This document shows, one piece after another, positions 17,581-24,987 of a DNA stretch of 41,718 nucleotides. The position numbers were made by a program, and so were the translations under genes. Numbering within the stretch: position 1 is the stretch's first letter; the number at the start of each line of letters is the position of its first letter. The stretch covers positions 1 through 41,718 of the forward strand of contig DASTMZ010000068.1 in assembly GCA_035713725.1 (NCBI GenBank), written 5' to 3'. The stretch is from DASQPR01 sp035713725 (lineage in GTDB: Bacteria; Actinomycetota; Actinomycetes; Mycobacteriales; Micromonosporaceae). The notes beneath the pieces are model-generated. The model saw nothing but the letters and a program-made list of their open reading frames with translations, was not told the DNA's origin and did no database searches.

Positions 17581-18459
17581 GTGCCAATCGTGTTCACGGA
17601 AGTTGGTGGTGTGGCGCGCTCCGGCCACCTATACGACGACAGGAGCGGCGTCTCCTATGAATATCCCAAGCGGTACAAAAAGATCGTCTTGACTGGGGAC
17701 CGATTCGTCTATCATCGTCCGCGTGTTGGTTATATCGGTTGTGGGATCATCGGCCATATCGCTGACAGTGACGCAGTCGGCCGTCTCACGTGCGAAATTC
17801 TGACGCCAGCGTCCTTCGAGCAAGTGGTACCCCTTAAGGACCCAACTGGCGCATTCTACGAAGCTCCAATGTGGCGCAACGGCAACGTGTACTTCGCGCA
17901 GGGAGTCCGCCGAATCTCGGAACGGATATACGAGTCCATGTTGAGCGTCGCTGCGGGTGGCACGGCCTTAGCGGCGGCCGAAGCGCCAGATTACCGTCAA
18001 TATGCTAACGCATCTGATATACGTGAGGTCGATGCATACGCAGTATCGGCCGTCGCAGAGTGGACGAGATCTAGGTACCCCGGCGAGTCGGTTGAAGTGA
18101 TGCCCCACAACAATCCGGGGTTCGACCTTCGAGTAGGCCGGCCAGAGGATCCAATCCGCTACATCGAGATAAAGGGCACACGATCGAATTCGACAAGGTT
18201 CTTTATTTCCGAGGGTGAACGGTTGTTCTCGATACGGGAGTCAAAACGGTACACGCTTGTGGTGGTTGTAGGTATCGAGCTGGAGGCAAAGACGCATGCC
18301 CGTGTTTGGTATCACGATGGTGCCGTGGGTGATGATGCTGTTCGGCTCGAACCAAGGCAGTGGATTGGAACCGTAGCCGACGAAACCATTCCACGGGCGA
18401 ACTCTTCCCGGGTACTGGCGCGGTCGGATGTAGCCACAACATCTAGTTTCGGGCTCTGA
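17581..18459 (+). CDS. DUF3883 nuclease-like protein with putative PUA-like N-domain
   Basis: 292 residues from GTG 17581 (see ribosome site). The C-terminal half matches DUF3883. NPGFDLRV carries Asp182, YIEIKGTR carries Glu196 and Lys198, and FFISEGE and YTLVVVVGI follow, the order expected of a PD-(D/E)XK-type fold. The N-terminal ~130 residues (PKRYKKIVLTGDRFVYHRP, YIGCGIIGHI, EILTPASFEQVVPL) look like a PUA/EVE-like module of the kind that reads modified or flipped bases. This is inference from pattern. A protein with a base-reading domain and a nuclease domain next to the ATPase-DUF4420-Z1 operon could be its sensor or a further effector. It starts 63 bases after the Z1 stop, so it may be in the same transcript. 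GC is low here compared with the flanks. Confidence 0.8.
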   Translation: MPIVFTEVGGVARSGHLYDDRSGVSYEYPKRYKKIVLTGDRFVYHRPRVGYIGCGIIGHIADSDAVGRLTCEILTPASFEQVVPLKDPTGAFYEAPMWRNGNVYFAQGVRRISERIYESMLSVAAGGTALAAAEAPDYRQYANASDIREVDAYAVSAVAEWTRSRYPGESVEVMPHNNPGFDLRVGRPEDPIRYIEIKGTRSNSTRFFISEGERLFSIRESKRYTLVVVVGIELEAKTHARVWYHDGAVGDDAVRLEPRQWIGTVADETIPRANSSRVLARSDVATTSSFGL

Positions 18460-18504
18460 CTACTGCTGCAGTATGGGTTCAGTGGGAGCGGCCGACTACG
18501 CTCG

Positions 18505-18696
18505 TCAGCGCCTCTCACAGCACGCGCAGCGCAGGACAAGCCGGCCGTCCACAGCGTGGGCGGGCATCTGCCTTCCGCTCGAGGTGGTCCGGTCAATTTT
18601 GCGCACCTTTGCCATCACAGTGCGCACCATCTCGTGCAGCTGATTCTGTGATACTCGTTGCTTGCCCCTTGGATCGCGCCATGGGCTGTTGTTCAT
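18505..18696 (-). CDS. possible small protein coupled to the GIY-YIG gene
   Basis: 63 residues. Its ATG overlaps the stop of the GIY-YIG gene by ATGA, the same coupling seen elsewhere in the island. This is the only evidence for translation. The product is basic, with QLHEMVRTVMAKVRKID in the middle and a C-terminal CACCERR. No family is recognised. It may be real, a remnant, or a chance frame. Confidence 0.3.
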   Translation of the reverse strand: MNNSPWRDPRGKQRVSQNQLHEMVRTVMAKVRKIDRTTSSGRQMPAHAVDGRLVLRCACCERR

Positions 18697-19424
18697 TGAT
18701 AGATTTTTCGCGCGCTCGGGTAAGGACCGTGCCGTGGGTACATGATTACGTATCCGGGCAGCGCAGTGATTTGCCAGCGGTCGTCGTAAGCGGCGACTGT
18801 GTTGCCGATGGCCTGAAAGAGCTGATCTGAGGTTGGGGAGTCCGTCGAAATCTCGACAGTCAAGTCCGCGTGGAAGCGCGCCGTCTGATATCGGAACGTG
18901 TACGGGAGTGTGTGCTTAACGCGCTCTAGCAAATCGCTAACCGAGTACGTCCCCGCCGCGATGTCGTTGCAGACCCAGTCGAGGCGTGCTGGATGAAGAG
19001 AGTCGAAATGATCGTTCTCGAACTGAGTCTCGTCTCGGTTTTGGCCCGGATCGTTGCTGCCGAAGCCCTTGTTGTTCCAAGGAGCTTGTCCGGCGGCTCG
19101 GTAGCGATCAATGAGTAAGCGTTCTGGTGCGACTGCGTGAAGATCTTCGTGAACGTACAGGGCCGCGAAGGTCATCGAACCCACGTTCTCTCGCCCGACA
19201 AGTTTGTGGTAGTGCTTGGCTAGCCTCGACCTCAAGGAAGCCTCGGCCTTACCGACGTAAACGAGCATCCCGTCTTCGTACAGCTGGTAGATGCCGGGCC
19301 GACTGCGAAGGCCGTTGATTTGGTCCATGTCCAGCGGCGCTGCGACCAGCCTCGCCAATCCGTCGGCGAGCTGATCGGCGAGGGCGCGTGTAATGCTAAG
19401 GCGGAACTCATCGCTCGCCGTCAT
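18693..19424 (-). CDS. GIY-YIG restriction endonuclease, Eco29kI-like
   Basis: 243 residues from ATG 19424, chosen because AGAGAGG lies six bases upstream; the frame continues upstream but overlaps the methyltransferase. The GIY-YIG core is RPGIYQLYEDGMLVYVGKA: GIY at 44-46, YVG at 56-58. Arg65 lies in the next helix and Glu101 is a likely metal ligand. The stretch WN-NKGFGSNDPGQNR (116-130), followed by an HPAR element, matches what I recall of the Eco29kI family, type II enzymes that cut CCGCGG. The C-terminal ~80 residues extend beyond that core and are unrecognised. It is divergent from the methyltransferase, as in many type II systems. CCGCGG as its target is a guess from the family. Confidence 0.8.
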   Translation of the reverse strand: MTASDEFRLSITRALADQLADGLARLVAAPLDMDQINGLRSRPGIYQLYEDGMLVYVGKAEASLRSRLAKHYHKLVGRENVGSMTFAALYVHEDLHAVAPERLLIDRYRAAGQAPWNNKGFGSNDPGQNRDETQFENDHFDSLHPARLDWVCNDIAAGTYSVSDLLERVKHTLPYTFRYQTARFHADLTVEISTDSPTSDQLFQAIGNTVAAYDDRWQITALPGYVIMYPRHGPYPSARKIYQ

Positions 19425-19523
19425 TGATGCCTCTCTTCTCGATGGGCGGGCACAGCGTAAAACGTTGCCTCGACACGCACATATGAACGAGACGCACGAG
19501 GATCTCCGCGGTACTGTTTCGGC

Positions 19524-20753
19524 ATGGTTTCTGGATCTCCGCACGAGGCGTTCGCCGCTGGAATCGGCACGAGTATCGAGCTGTTCACCGGCGGCGGCGG
19601 CCTGGCGCTGGCGATGCATGAAGCCGGCTTCCGGCATCTGGTGGCGGTCGAACTTGAGACTCGGGCGTGCGCGACGCTTCGGGCGAATCGGGCCCGTGCC
19701 TACGCAACCGCGCGCCCGTTCCCGTCGAAGCTGTCCGATGAATGGCCGCTCATCGAAGCCGATGTCCGCGAGGTTGACTTCAACCGCTGGCATGGTCGAG
19801 TCGATGTGATCGCCGGCGGCGTACCGTGCCAACCGTGGAGTCTAGGCGGCGTGCACAAAGGCTATGACGATCATCGCAATCTATGGCCTGAGCTGTTTCG
19901 CACAGTTCGAGAGACGCGACCGAAGGCGATCATCGCCGAAAACGTAAAGGGATTGTTGCGTCCGTCCTTTAAGCCGTACTACGACTACATCCTCAATGAG
20001 TTGGCCGCGCCCTTTGAGCAGCGCGTAGATGGAGAGGATTGGCGCGATCACGACAAGCGCCTGGTAAAGGCGATCAAGGCTAACGCAGTTGATCCGACCG
20101 AGCGTTACGACGTGAAGTACTCGCTCGTCAACGCGGCTGATTACGGGGTACCACAGATCCGATGGCGTGTGTTTGTCGTGGCGTTCCGCAAAGACCTTGA
20201 CCTTGGCGACTGGGACTTTCCTAAGCCGACCCACTCTGAGCTCGCTCTACAGCACTCTCAAGACAGCGGCGAGTACTGGGAACGCCACAACGTGCCGCCA
20301 CGATCGGAGTACATACTGGAGACCTTGTCTGTACCCGATCCACGTCTGCCGTGGCATACGCTACGCGACGCTATCGGCGACCTTCCGGAGCCGTTGGGCG
20401 ATTATGTCGAGCATCCCGATTGGCTGCACCACCAGGGCTGGCCTGGCGCTCGCCAATATCGCGGGCACACCCCGAACGACCTCGACCGGCCCGCCAAGAC
20501 GGTCAAGGCCGGTGTGCACGGCGTGCCCGGCGGCGAGAGCGTGATGCGGTGTGAGGATGGCTCGATCCGCTACATGACGGTTCGCGAGACGGCACGCGTC
20601 ATGACGTTTCCTGACACTTGGCGGTTCGAAGGACCGCGTGGCGAACAGATGCGCCAACTGGGAAATGCTGTCCCCGTGCAACTCGGCTCCGCAGTCGCAG
20701 GCGCAGTAGCAGCGGTGATTGCGCCCGATCGACGCAGTCGAGCCAGAGCCTGA
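19524..20753 (+). CDS. DNA (cytosine-5-)-methyltransferase
   Basis: 409 residues from ATG 19524; the upstream ribosome site is weak. All the key C5-methyltransferase motifs are present: motif I ELFTGGGGLALAMHEAGF (19-36, AdoMet binding), motif IV GGVPCQPWS with catalytic Cys102, motif VI ENVKG with Glu139, motif VIII QIRWRVFVVAF, motif IX RYMTVRETARVMTFP and motif X QLGNAVPVQLG. It methylates cytosines in a specific site and so protects host DNA. Divergent pairing with the Eco29kI-like gene makes that enzyme the obvious cognate, but the same methyltransferase may also serve the ATPase/DUF4420/Z1 arm. vsr follows after five bases. Confidence 0.95.
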   Translation: MVSGSPHEAFAAGIGTSIELFTGGGGLALAMHEAGFRHLVAVELETRACATLRANRARAYATARPFPSKLSDEWPLIEADVREVDFNRWHGRVDVIAGGVPCQPWSLGGVHKGYDDHRNLWPELFRTVRETRPKAIIAENVKGLLRPSFKPYYDYILNELAAPFEQRVDGEDWRDHDKRLVKAIKANAVDPTERYDVKYSLVNAADYGVPQIRWRVFVVAFRKDLDLGDWDFPKPTHSELALQHSQDSGEYWERHNVPPRSEYILETLSVPDPRLPWHTLRDAIGDLPEPLGDYVEHPDWLHHQGWPGARQYRGHTPNDLDRPAKTVKAGVHGVPGGESVMRCEDGSIRYMTVRETARVMTFPDTWRFEGPRGEQMRQLGNAVPVQLGSAVAGAVAAVIAPDRRSRARA

Positions 20754-20758
20754 CGGCG

Positions 20759-21532
20759 ATGGCAACCCGCTGGAACCCAATACCTCTGGACCCGGCCGCG
20801 TGGCGGCCGCAGCCCCGCATGACTGTTGGCGAGCGCGCTGCCGAACAAGACACGGCTGCCGGCGGCCGCGAACTCCGTGTCGTTGAACTAGATACCGGAC
20901 GCCTAGTGCTGGCGTCCGTATACCTCAGGTTGCCGCCGAAGTCACGACGGGTCTACGCCTACATGCGCTGGTCGGAAGGCCGCAAGACCCATGAGCGCTA
21001 CATATGTCAGGTCAGTGCCGGAACCCGCGCCGAAAATCTCGCGACCGCATGGCAAACCATCCACATTAATGCGAAGCCGGTCAAAAAGCGCACCGTGTCG
21101 TGGGCTCATTCACCGGCGACGCGCGTCATTATGAGCAGCAACCGACCCCGCGACACCAAGCCCGAGATCGCACTGCGCTCAGCCGTACACTCCCGCGGTC
21201 TTAGATACAAGGTCGCCGCCAAACCCGTGCCCGGCCTTAGACGTAGCGCTGACCTCGTCTTTGCCGGGCCCCGTGTCGCTGTCTACCTTGACGGATGTTT
21301 CTGGCACGGGTGCCCGGATCACTACAGGGCATCTACTCGCAACAACGAGTTCTGGACCAAAAAGGTCGAAGCGACGCGCGAGCGCGACCGTCAAACAACC
21401 GACCTGCTAGCTGCTGCGGGCTGGACGGTCGTGCGTGTGTGGGAGCACGAGGACCCCGCAGAGGCTGCGGATCGCGTAGAAGCCGCCGTCTTTGGACGGT
21501 CACACGTCGTGGAAGGATCCTCGTCGGCCTAG
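20759..21532 (+). CDS. vsr: Vsr mismatch endonuclease with extra N-terminal domain
   Basis: 257 residues from ATG 20759, five bases after the methyltransferase stop. The Vsr domain occupies residues 125-257. It contains NRPRDTKPEIALRS, SADLVF with catalytic-type Asp165, and LDGCFWHGCPDHY with His183 and His188. Vsr nicks beside T in T:G mismatches produced when 5-methylcytosine deaminates, so it belongs with the adjacent methyltransferase. Ordinary Vsr proteins are only ~130-150 residues. Here the first ~124 residues form an additional module (ELDTGRLVLASVYLRLPP, YAYMRWSEGRKTHERYICQV, NLATAWQ) that is predicted to be beta-rich and may bind DNA or partners. The usual THG of E. coli Vsr reads LDG, a variant I believe is common in actinobacteria. 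Confidence 0.92.
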   Translation: MATRWNPIPLDPAAWRPQPRMTVGERAAEQDTAAGGRELRVVELDTGRLVLASVYLRLPPKSRRVYAYMRWSEGRKTHERYICQVSAGTRAENLATAWQTIHINAKPVKKRTVSWAHSPATRVIMSSNRPRDTKPEIALRSAVHSRGLRYKVAAKPVPGLRRSADLVFAGPRVAVYLDGCFWHGCPDHYRASTRNNEFWTKKVEATRERDRQTTDLLAAAGWTVVRVWEHEDPAEAADRVEAAVFGRSHVVEGSSSA

Positions 21533-21603
21533 CGCAGACGATATGCCGCCCCTTGACTAGCTTTGAGGCCCGGGCGGTACGGTTGACGGCGCGGTCGAAC
21601 ATT

Positions 21604-21640
21604 GTCAACGTCCTCCGCGCACTCGGCGGAGGACGTTGAT
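21604..21640. terminator. hairpin between convergent genes
   Basis: The arms CAACGTCCTCCGC (21606-21618) and GCGGAGGACGTTG (21626-21638) pair perfectly over 13 bases around a seven-base loop, extended by one more T-A and one G-T pair. It lies between the vsr stop and the convergent gene ending at 21763. There is no T-run, but such hairpins often serve as bidirectional terminators in high-GC actinobacteria. Confidence 0.55.
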
Positions 21641-21762
21641 GGTCACGGTCTGCGAGGCGTGATGTCTCGGCAATGGCAAAGCCTCGTGAGGCTGCGCCAT
21701 CGCCGCAAATCTCTCCGCGTTCTCAGATCGTCCTGATTGGCCGATCCGCTCCTCCCACGCAA

Positions 21763-22896
21763 TTAAACAATGTCGTGCAGGAAGATTTCATCCACAGGAT
21801 GGCAGCGCATGACGTCGTCGACGCGCAGTGGACGACCCGGGCTGCGGACGATGGGACCCTCGACGAGGACGGCTCGGCCGTCCGTATGCCAGTCCCACGC
21901 CTTCTCGTAGATGCGTAGCGGCAGCTTAACGAGGACCTCGGACTGACGGCCTCGACGCATGGTCGATACCGCAATCTCTCCGAACGGGTCATCGGCAACG
22001 TGTCGAAGTTGAACAATGGTGCCAGAGAACACGCTGGATGAGTCCACGCGCTCTTGTTTGAGGCTCTCTGCGACTCGCCCTACCAGATCCGACGCATCCG
22101 CATCGATTCGGACAGTTTCGGGCATGGTGATCGGACCCGGTATTGCCTTTGACCAAGTGATGTTGGACTCGAAGGCGTGAACCGACGGTTGTTTGAGAAC
22201 GTTTGTAAGGCCCATGCAGAACTCGCGACTGACCCCGCGATATACAAGTTCGTGGAGTTCGTCCGTAGTCAGGACCCGACCCGGCTCTGCGGCAAGCTCG
22301 CCTATTGCAGCCATAGATTGGATGAAGGTGCGAACTACTCGCCGCTCGAATGGCTCTGGGGTCGCACGGTGAAAATCCTGGTGGGGGATCATATCTTGGT
22401 GACGGTCAGGTTGCTCCGGTCGTGGGATCGGCACCAAGACGGGAATTACGTACGATCCGCGCATCGTTTGGCCCATCAGCGACTGCCGGACGACGGCATC
22501 GCCAAGGTCTGAATAGTTGGTTCCGATCTGGGCACGCTCGTATCTGGCGGTTGTGGCAGTTGCCCGCAACATCGCCTTCGCGCCAGAAATCACGGCAGCG
22601 CCAGCCTCGAGTGTGATGGCGTCTGGGACTGCCGCGCTGCCGCGAGCCGTTAGCGGAAGAACGTCATAGAGCACGAACCGAACCGCAGAGCATACCTCGG
22701 ACACGGGGCGTTGTTCTGTTGCGGCGACCCTATCGAGGCAACCGCGCATGTCGCTATCGTCCGGGTCGTCTGGAACCCCGACCTTACGATCGCGGCGTGT
22801 CCACAATGAGCCTGCCGCTCCTGGTGGCTGCTCCTGCCAACCGTTGAGCTGCAGATACGTCCGGAGTTCGTCAATCGTTGGCAGAGTGTCGGACAT
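21763..22896 (-). CDS. unknown protein with OB-like C-terminal module, partner of DUF4365 gene
   Basis: 377 residues from ATG 22896, with GAGGA about nine bases upstream and only two bases after the stop of the DUF4365 gene. No family is recognised. The N-terminus (LPTIDELRTYLQLNGW...GSLWTRRDRKVGVPDD) looks like a small alpha/beta module. A central part holds aliphatic strands (SYVIPVLVPIPRP). The C-terminal ~100 residues (FSGTIVQLRHV, GEIAVSTM, SEVLVKLPLRIYEKAW, RAVLVEGPIV) have the strand spacing of an OB-like barrel, suggesting nucleic-acid binding. That is inference. The tight coupling to a nuclease-like protein points to a two-gene defence unit. Confidence 0.75.
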   Translation of the reverse strand: MSDTLPTIDELRTYLQLNGWQEQPPGAAGSLWTRRDRKVGVPDDPDDSDMRGCLDRVAATEQRPVSEVCSAVRFVLYDVLPLTARGSAAVPDAITLEAGAAVISGAKAMLRATATTARYERAQIGTNYSDLGDAVVRQSLMGQTMRGSYVIPVLVPIPRPEQPDRHQDMIPHQDFHRATPEPFERRVVRTFIQSMAAIGELAAEPGRVLTTDELHELVYRGVSREFCMGLTNVLKQPSVHAFESNITWSKAIPGPITMPETVRIDADASDLVGRVAESLKQERVDSSSVFSGTIVQLRHVADDPFGEIAVSTMRRGRQSEVLVKLPLRIYEKAWDWHTDGRAVLVEGPIVRSPGRPLRVDDVMRCHPVDEIFLHDIV

Positions 22897-22898
22897 GA

Positions 22899-23438
22899 TC
22901 ACTTGTCCTCGACTTGCTTTGTGAAGCAGGCGTCTACGTCGGCGCACCACTCGTGCAGCGTGTTAACCGTGAGGCGTTGGGACTTGCTCACTTGCAGATT
23001 GGTCACCGTAGACAGTTGGTCTACTCGCCTCCAAAACGCCGCTGCACGATATAGCGTTCCGATCGGTTGATGATCTAACCACCCAGGGCGGACATCAGGG
23101 TCGACGATCACGATGACAAAGTAGACCGGCACCCTCGACTTGTGCCACCTCCGCCACCAGCGATCCTCGGTCGTCCAGGTCGCAGTGGGTCCGCCGTCGA
23201 TTCTGAACTGACCGGTGCATTTGACCTGAACCCGCGCGGCTGCAGCCGCGAACTCGACATGGCAGTCGACAGCCAGCACATCCTCGTCGGGGGCGGTTTC
23301 CCGAAATCCAACACCAGCCTCACTGCAGATCGCGCGGACATAAGCCACTCCGAATCGCGCCTTCGCCCCATTTGATCCGAGCGTCGCGATGTCATCCCGG
23401 ATCACTTGCTGAGGCACGACCATAACGTTCATGTTCAT
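22899..23438 (-). CDS. DUF4365-like PD-(D/E)XK family protein
   Basis: 179 residues, ATG 23438 with only a weak ribosome site; other ATG codons are at residues 3 and 6. The pattern fits DUF4365. GSNGAKARFGVAYVRAIC is the N-terminal helix. Glu47 is in FRETAPDED, Asp58 in LAVDCHVEF, and Gln71/Lys73 in VQVKCTG, where the usual Glu of E-x-K is Gln, as in many members. WRRWHKSRVPVYFVIVIVD is the following helix-strand unit. DUF4365 domains are thought to be nuclease-like and appear in many defence loci. It is the first gene of a two-gene minus-strand unit at the right end of the island. Confidence 0.75.
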   Translation of the reverse strand: MNMNVMVVPQQVIRDDIATLGSNGAKARFGVAYVRAICSEAGVGFRETAPDEDVLAVDCHVEFAAAAARVQVKCTGQFRIDGGPTATWTTEDRWWRRWHKSRVPVYFVIVIVDPDVRPGWLDHQPIGTLYRAAAFWRRVDQLSTVTNLQVSKSQRLTVNTLHEWCADVDACFTKQVEDK

Positions 23439-23968
23439 GGTTCAGGGCCGAGAGCGGTAGACCCGAACGACAAAATGGTCCAGCACATCTTCCATCGACG
23501 ACGTCATCCGGCTACTCATAGCGGAGTTCAAGCTATCGCTCAGGTCGTCGAATTCGCGTACGACCGGTGCTGCTGCGGACGAGTCCGAGCAGTAAGTCGA
23601 AGTCTGGACAGCTGCGCATCCGTGGGCGATGAACCGATTGCCCGGGGGGAGATTCCATCGTGCCAATGCGGATAGGTCCCTCGCAGCGCGAGGTCTACAC
23701 CGAGTTCGCTACGCACGGACTGACGCTGGCCGTAGGGCGACTATTGGTCAAACCTCCGCGCGGCAGATGAGGTTGCGTGACCGCTCGCGTAATGAAACGC
23801 GTGCGGATGCACGCTTCGCTGTCCGGCGGTGGTTACCGAAATTGTGACTCATTCGGAACTGATCACCGTTGCTGTCGTTTAATAGCCGATGCTTCGTACG
23901 CACGATCGAAGCTCGTTTGACGGCAAATGCACCGGCCACCGGCTTCGTTTGCCTGGTGGACGCGGGAG
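23439..23968. other. gene-free right edge of the defence island
   Basis: About 530 bases between the DUF4365 gene and the tRNA gene. Short frames exist on both strands, but none has a ribosome site or a recognisable product. One minus-strand frame ends four bases before the DUF4365 start (stop 23442) and opens with TTG; I do not call it. The promoter of the DUF4365 pair should be here. I found no integrase and no second copy of the tRNA 3' end. Confidence 0.5.
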
Positions 23969-24043
23969 TGGTGCCCCCGGCGCGATTCGAACGCGCGCTC
24001 CCGCCTCCGGAGGGCGGTGCTCTATCCCCTGAGCTACGGGGGC
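23969..24043 (-). tRNA. tRNA-Arg (CCG)
   Basis: A full cloverleaf can be folded on the minus strand. The acceptor is GCCCCCG paired with CGGGGGC, the D-arm is GCTC/GAGC, and the anticodon stem is CCGCC/GGCGG with loop CTCCGGA (anticodon CCG, reading CGG). The T-arm is GCGCG/CGCGC with loop TTCGAAT. A discriminator is followed by an encoded CCA (23969-23971). Its 3' end faces the defence island, the usual position for an integration target. The arginyl-tRNA synthetase gene lies 2.6 kb away. Confidence 0.95.
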
Positions 24044-24263
24044 TCAGCGACATCGAACTGTAGCAGAGTCGCCGTTTCGCCCATCGCGCGCCGACGGCGG
24101 CAGCGCCTCGGCAGCCAATCGTTGCCAGACAACTCGACGCGCCGACACCCGACCCGCCCGAGCCTCAGCCGATCACGGCAGAATCCGCGCGCCGACGCCG
24201 TCGAAACCGACCACTGCCCGTACCCACGAAAGAAAAGTAGGAACCGCAACCGGCGCGACTACC

Positions 24264-24878
24264 TCACGCTGGCAGGGGTTTGGCACCCAACTGCTGCAGG
24301 TACAGCTGCAGGTCAGCGATCTCGCCCTGTTGCCCGGTGAGCATTGTTTCGGCGAGCGCCCGCACTGTGCTGTTATGCGACTCCGCCAACAATCCCTCGA
24401 CCATGTGGATGCCGCCCAGATGGTGCCGCAACATCAACTGGCAGTAGAGGATGTCGACCTGCTTGCCCTTCGCGTTGATCAGCTGGTTGATCTGATCCTG
24501 CGTCGCCATGCCGGGCATCAAACCGTTCACGAGCTCCTCGGACCCCTGAGGCATCCACGCCATCCGCGGCCCCGAACCGGTCGGGTTCAGGTGCCAGTCC
24601 TGCAGCCAGACGGTCATCATGCCGATCTGCGCCTGCTGGGTCAGCGCAATCGATTGCGCCAATCCGCGTACCTCGGGCATCGTCCCGCTCTGCGCCTCGA
24701 TCATGCTCATCTGCACGGCCTGCGCGTGGTGCACCGACATGTCGCGGGCGAACCCGGCCTCCGGCGAGTTGTCGCCAGGCGCGGTCAGGCTCGGCGTGAG
24801 GAAACCACCGAGGTAGCCGACCCCGAGCAACGCGAGCGCGACCGCGGCCGCGACGATCCAGCGGGCCTTACCGGTCAT
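24264..24878 (-). CDS. DUF305 family exported protein
   Basis: 204 residues from ATG 24878. Residues about 7-27 (IVAAAVALALLGVGYLGGF) form a signal anchor, so the His/Met-rich domain lies outside the cytoplasm. DUF305 signatures are the helix FARDMSVHHAQAVQMS and the later LMLRHHLGGIHMVEGLL, two helix pairs with HH motifs suited to metal (possibly copper) binding. The four-helix architecture and length fit the family. It lies downstream of the DUF3105 gene on the same strand; the two are often neighbours near argS in actinobacteria. The role is unproven. Confidence 0.92.
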   Translation of the reverse strand: MTGKARWIVAAAVALALLGVGYLGGFLTPSLTAPGDNSPEAGFARDMSVHHAQAVQMSMIEAQSGTMPEVRGLAQSIALTQQAQIGMMTVWLQDWHLNPTGSGPRMAWMPQGSEELVNGLMPGMATQDQINQLINAKGKQVDILYCQLMLRHHLGGIHMVEGLLAESHNSTVRALAETMLTGQQGEIADLQLYLQQLGAKPLPA

Positions 24879-24987
24879 GTCGACCAACTTTCTTCCAGCC
24901 CTGACACCACAAGCCACGCGGTGGTGCGGCTCGCGAGCACACCCGCGGTCCGCGCCGGGATTTCGACGGTACGCAGACTGCCACGGC

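Noticed and set aside
23442..23666. 74-codon minus-strand frame just upstream of the DUF4365 gene
   Set aside because: It opens with TTG without a ribosome site, and the product is not recognisable, although its stop is close to the next start.
23748..24053. Minus-strand frame of 101 codons through the tRNA gene
   Set aside because: It overlaps the tRNA-Arg gene entirely and has no ribosome site.
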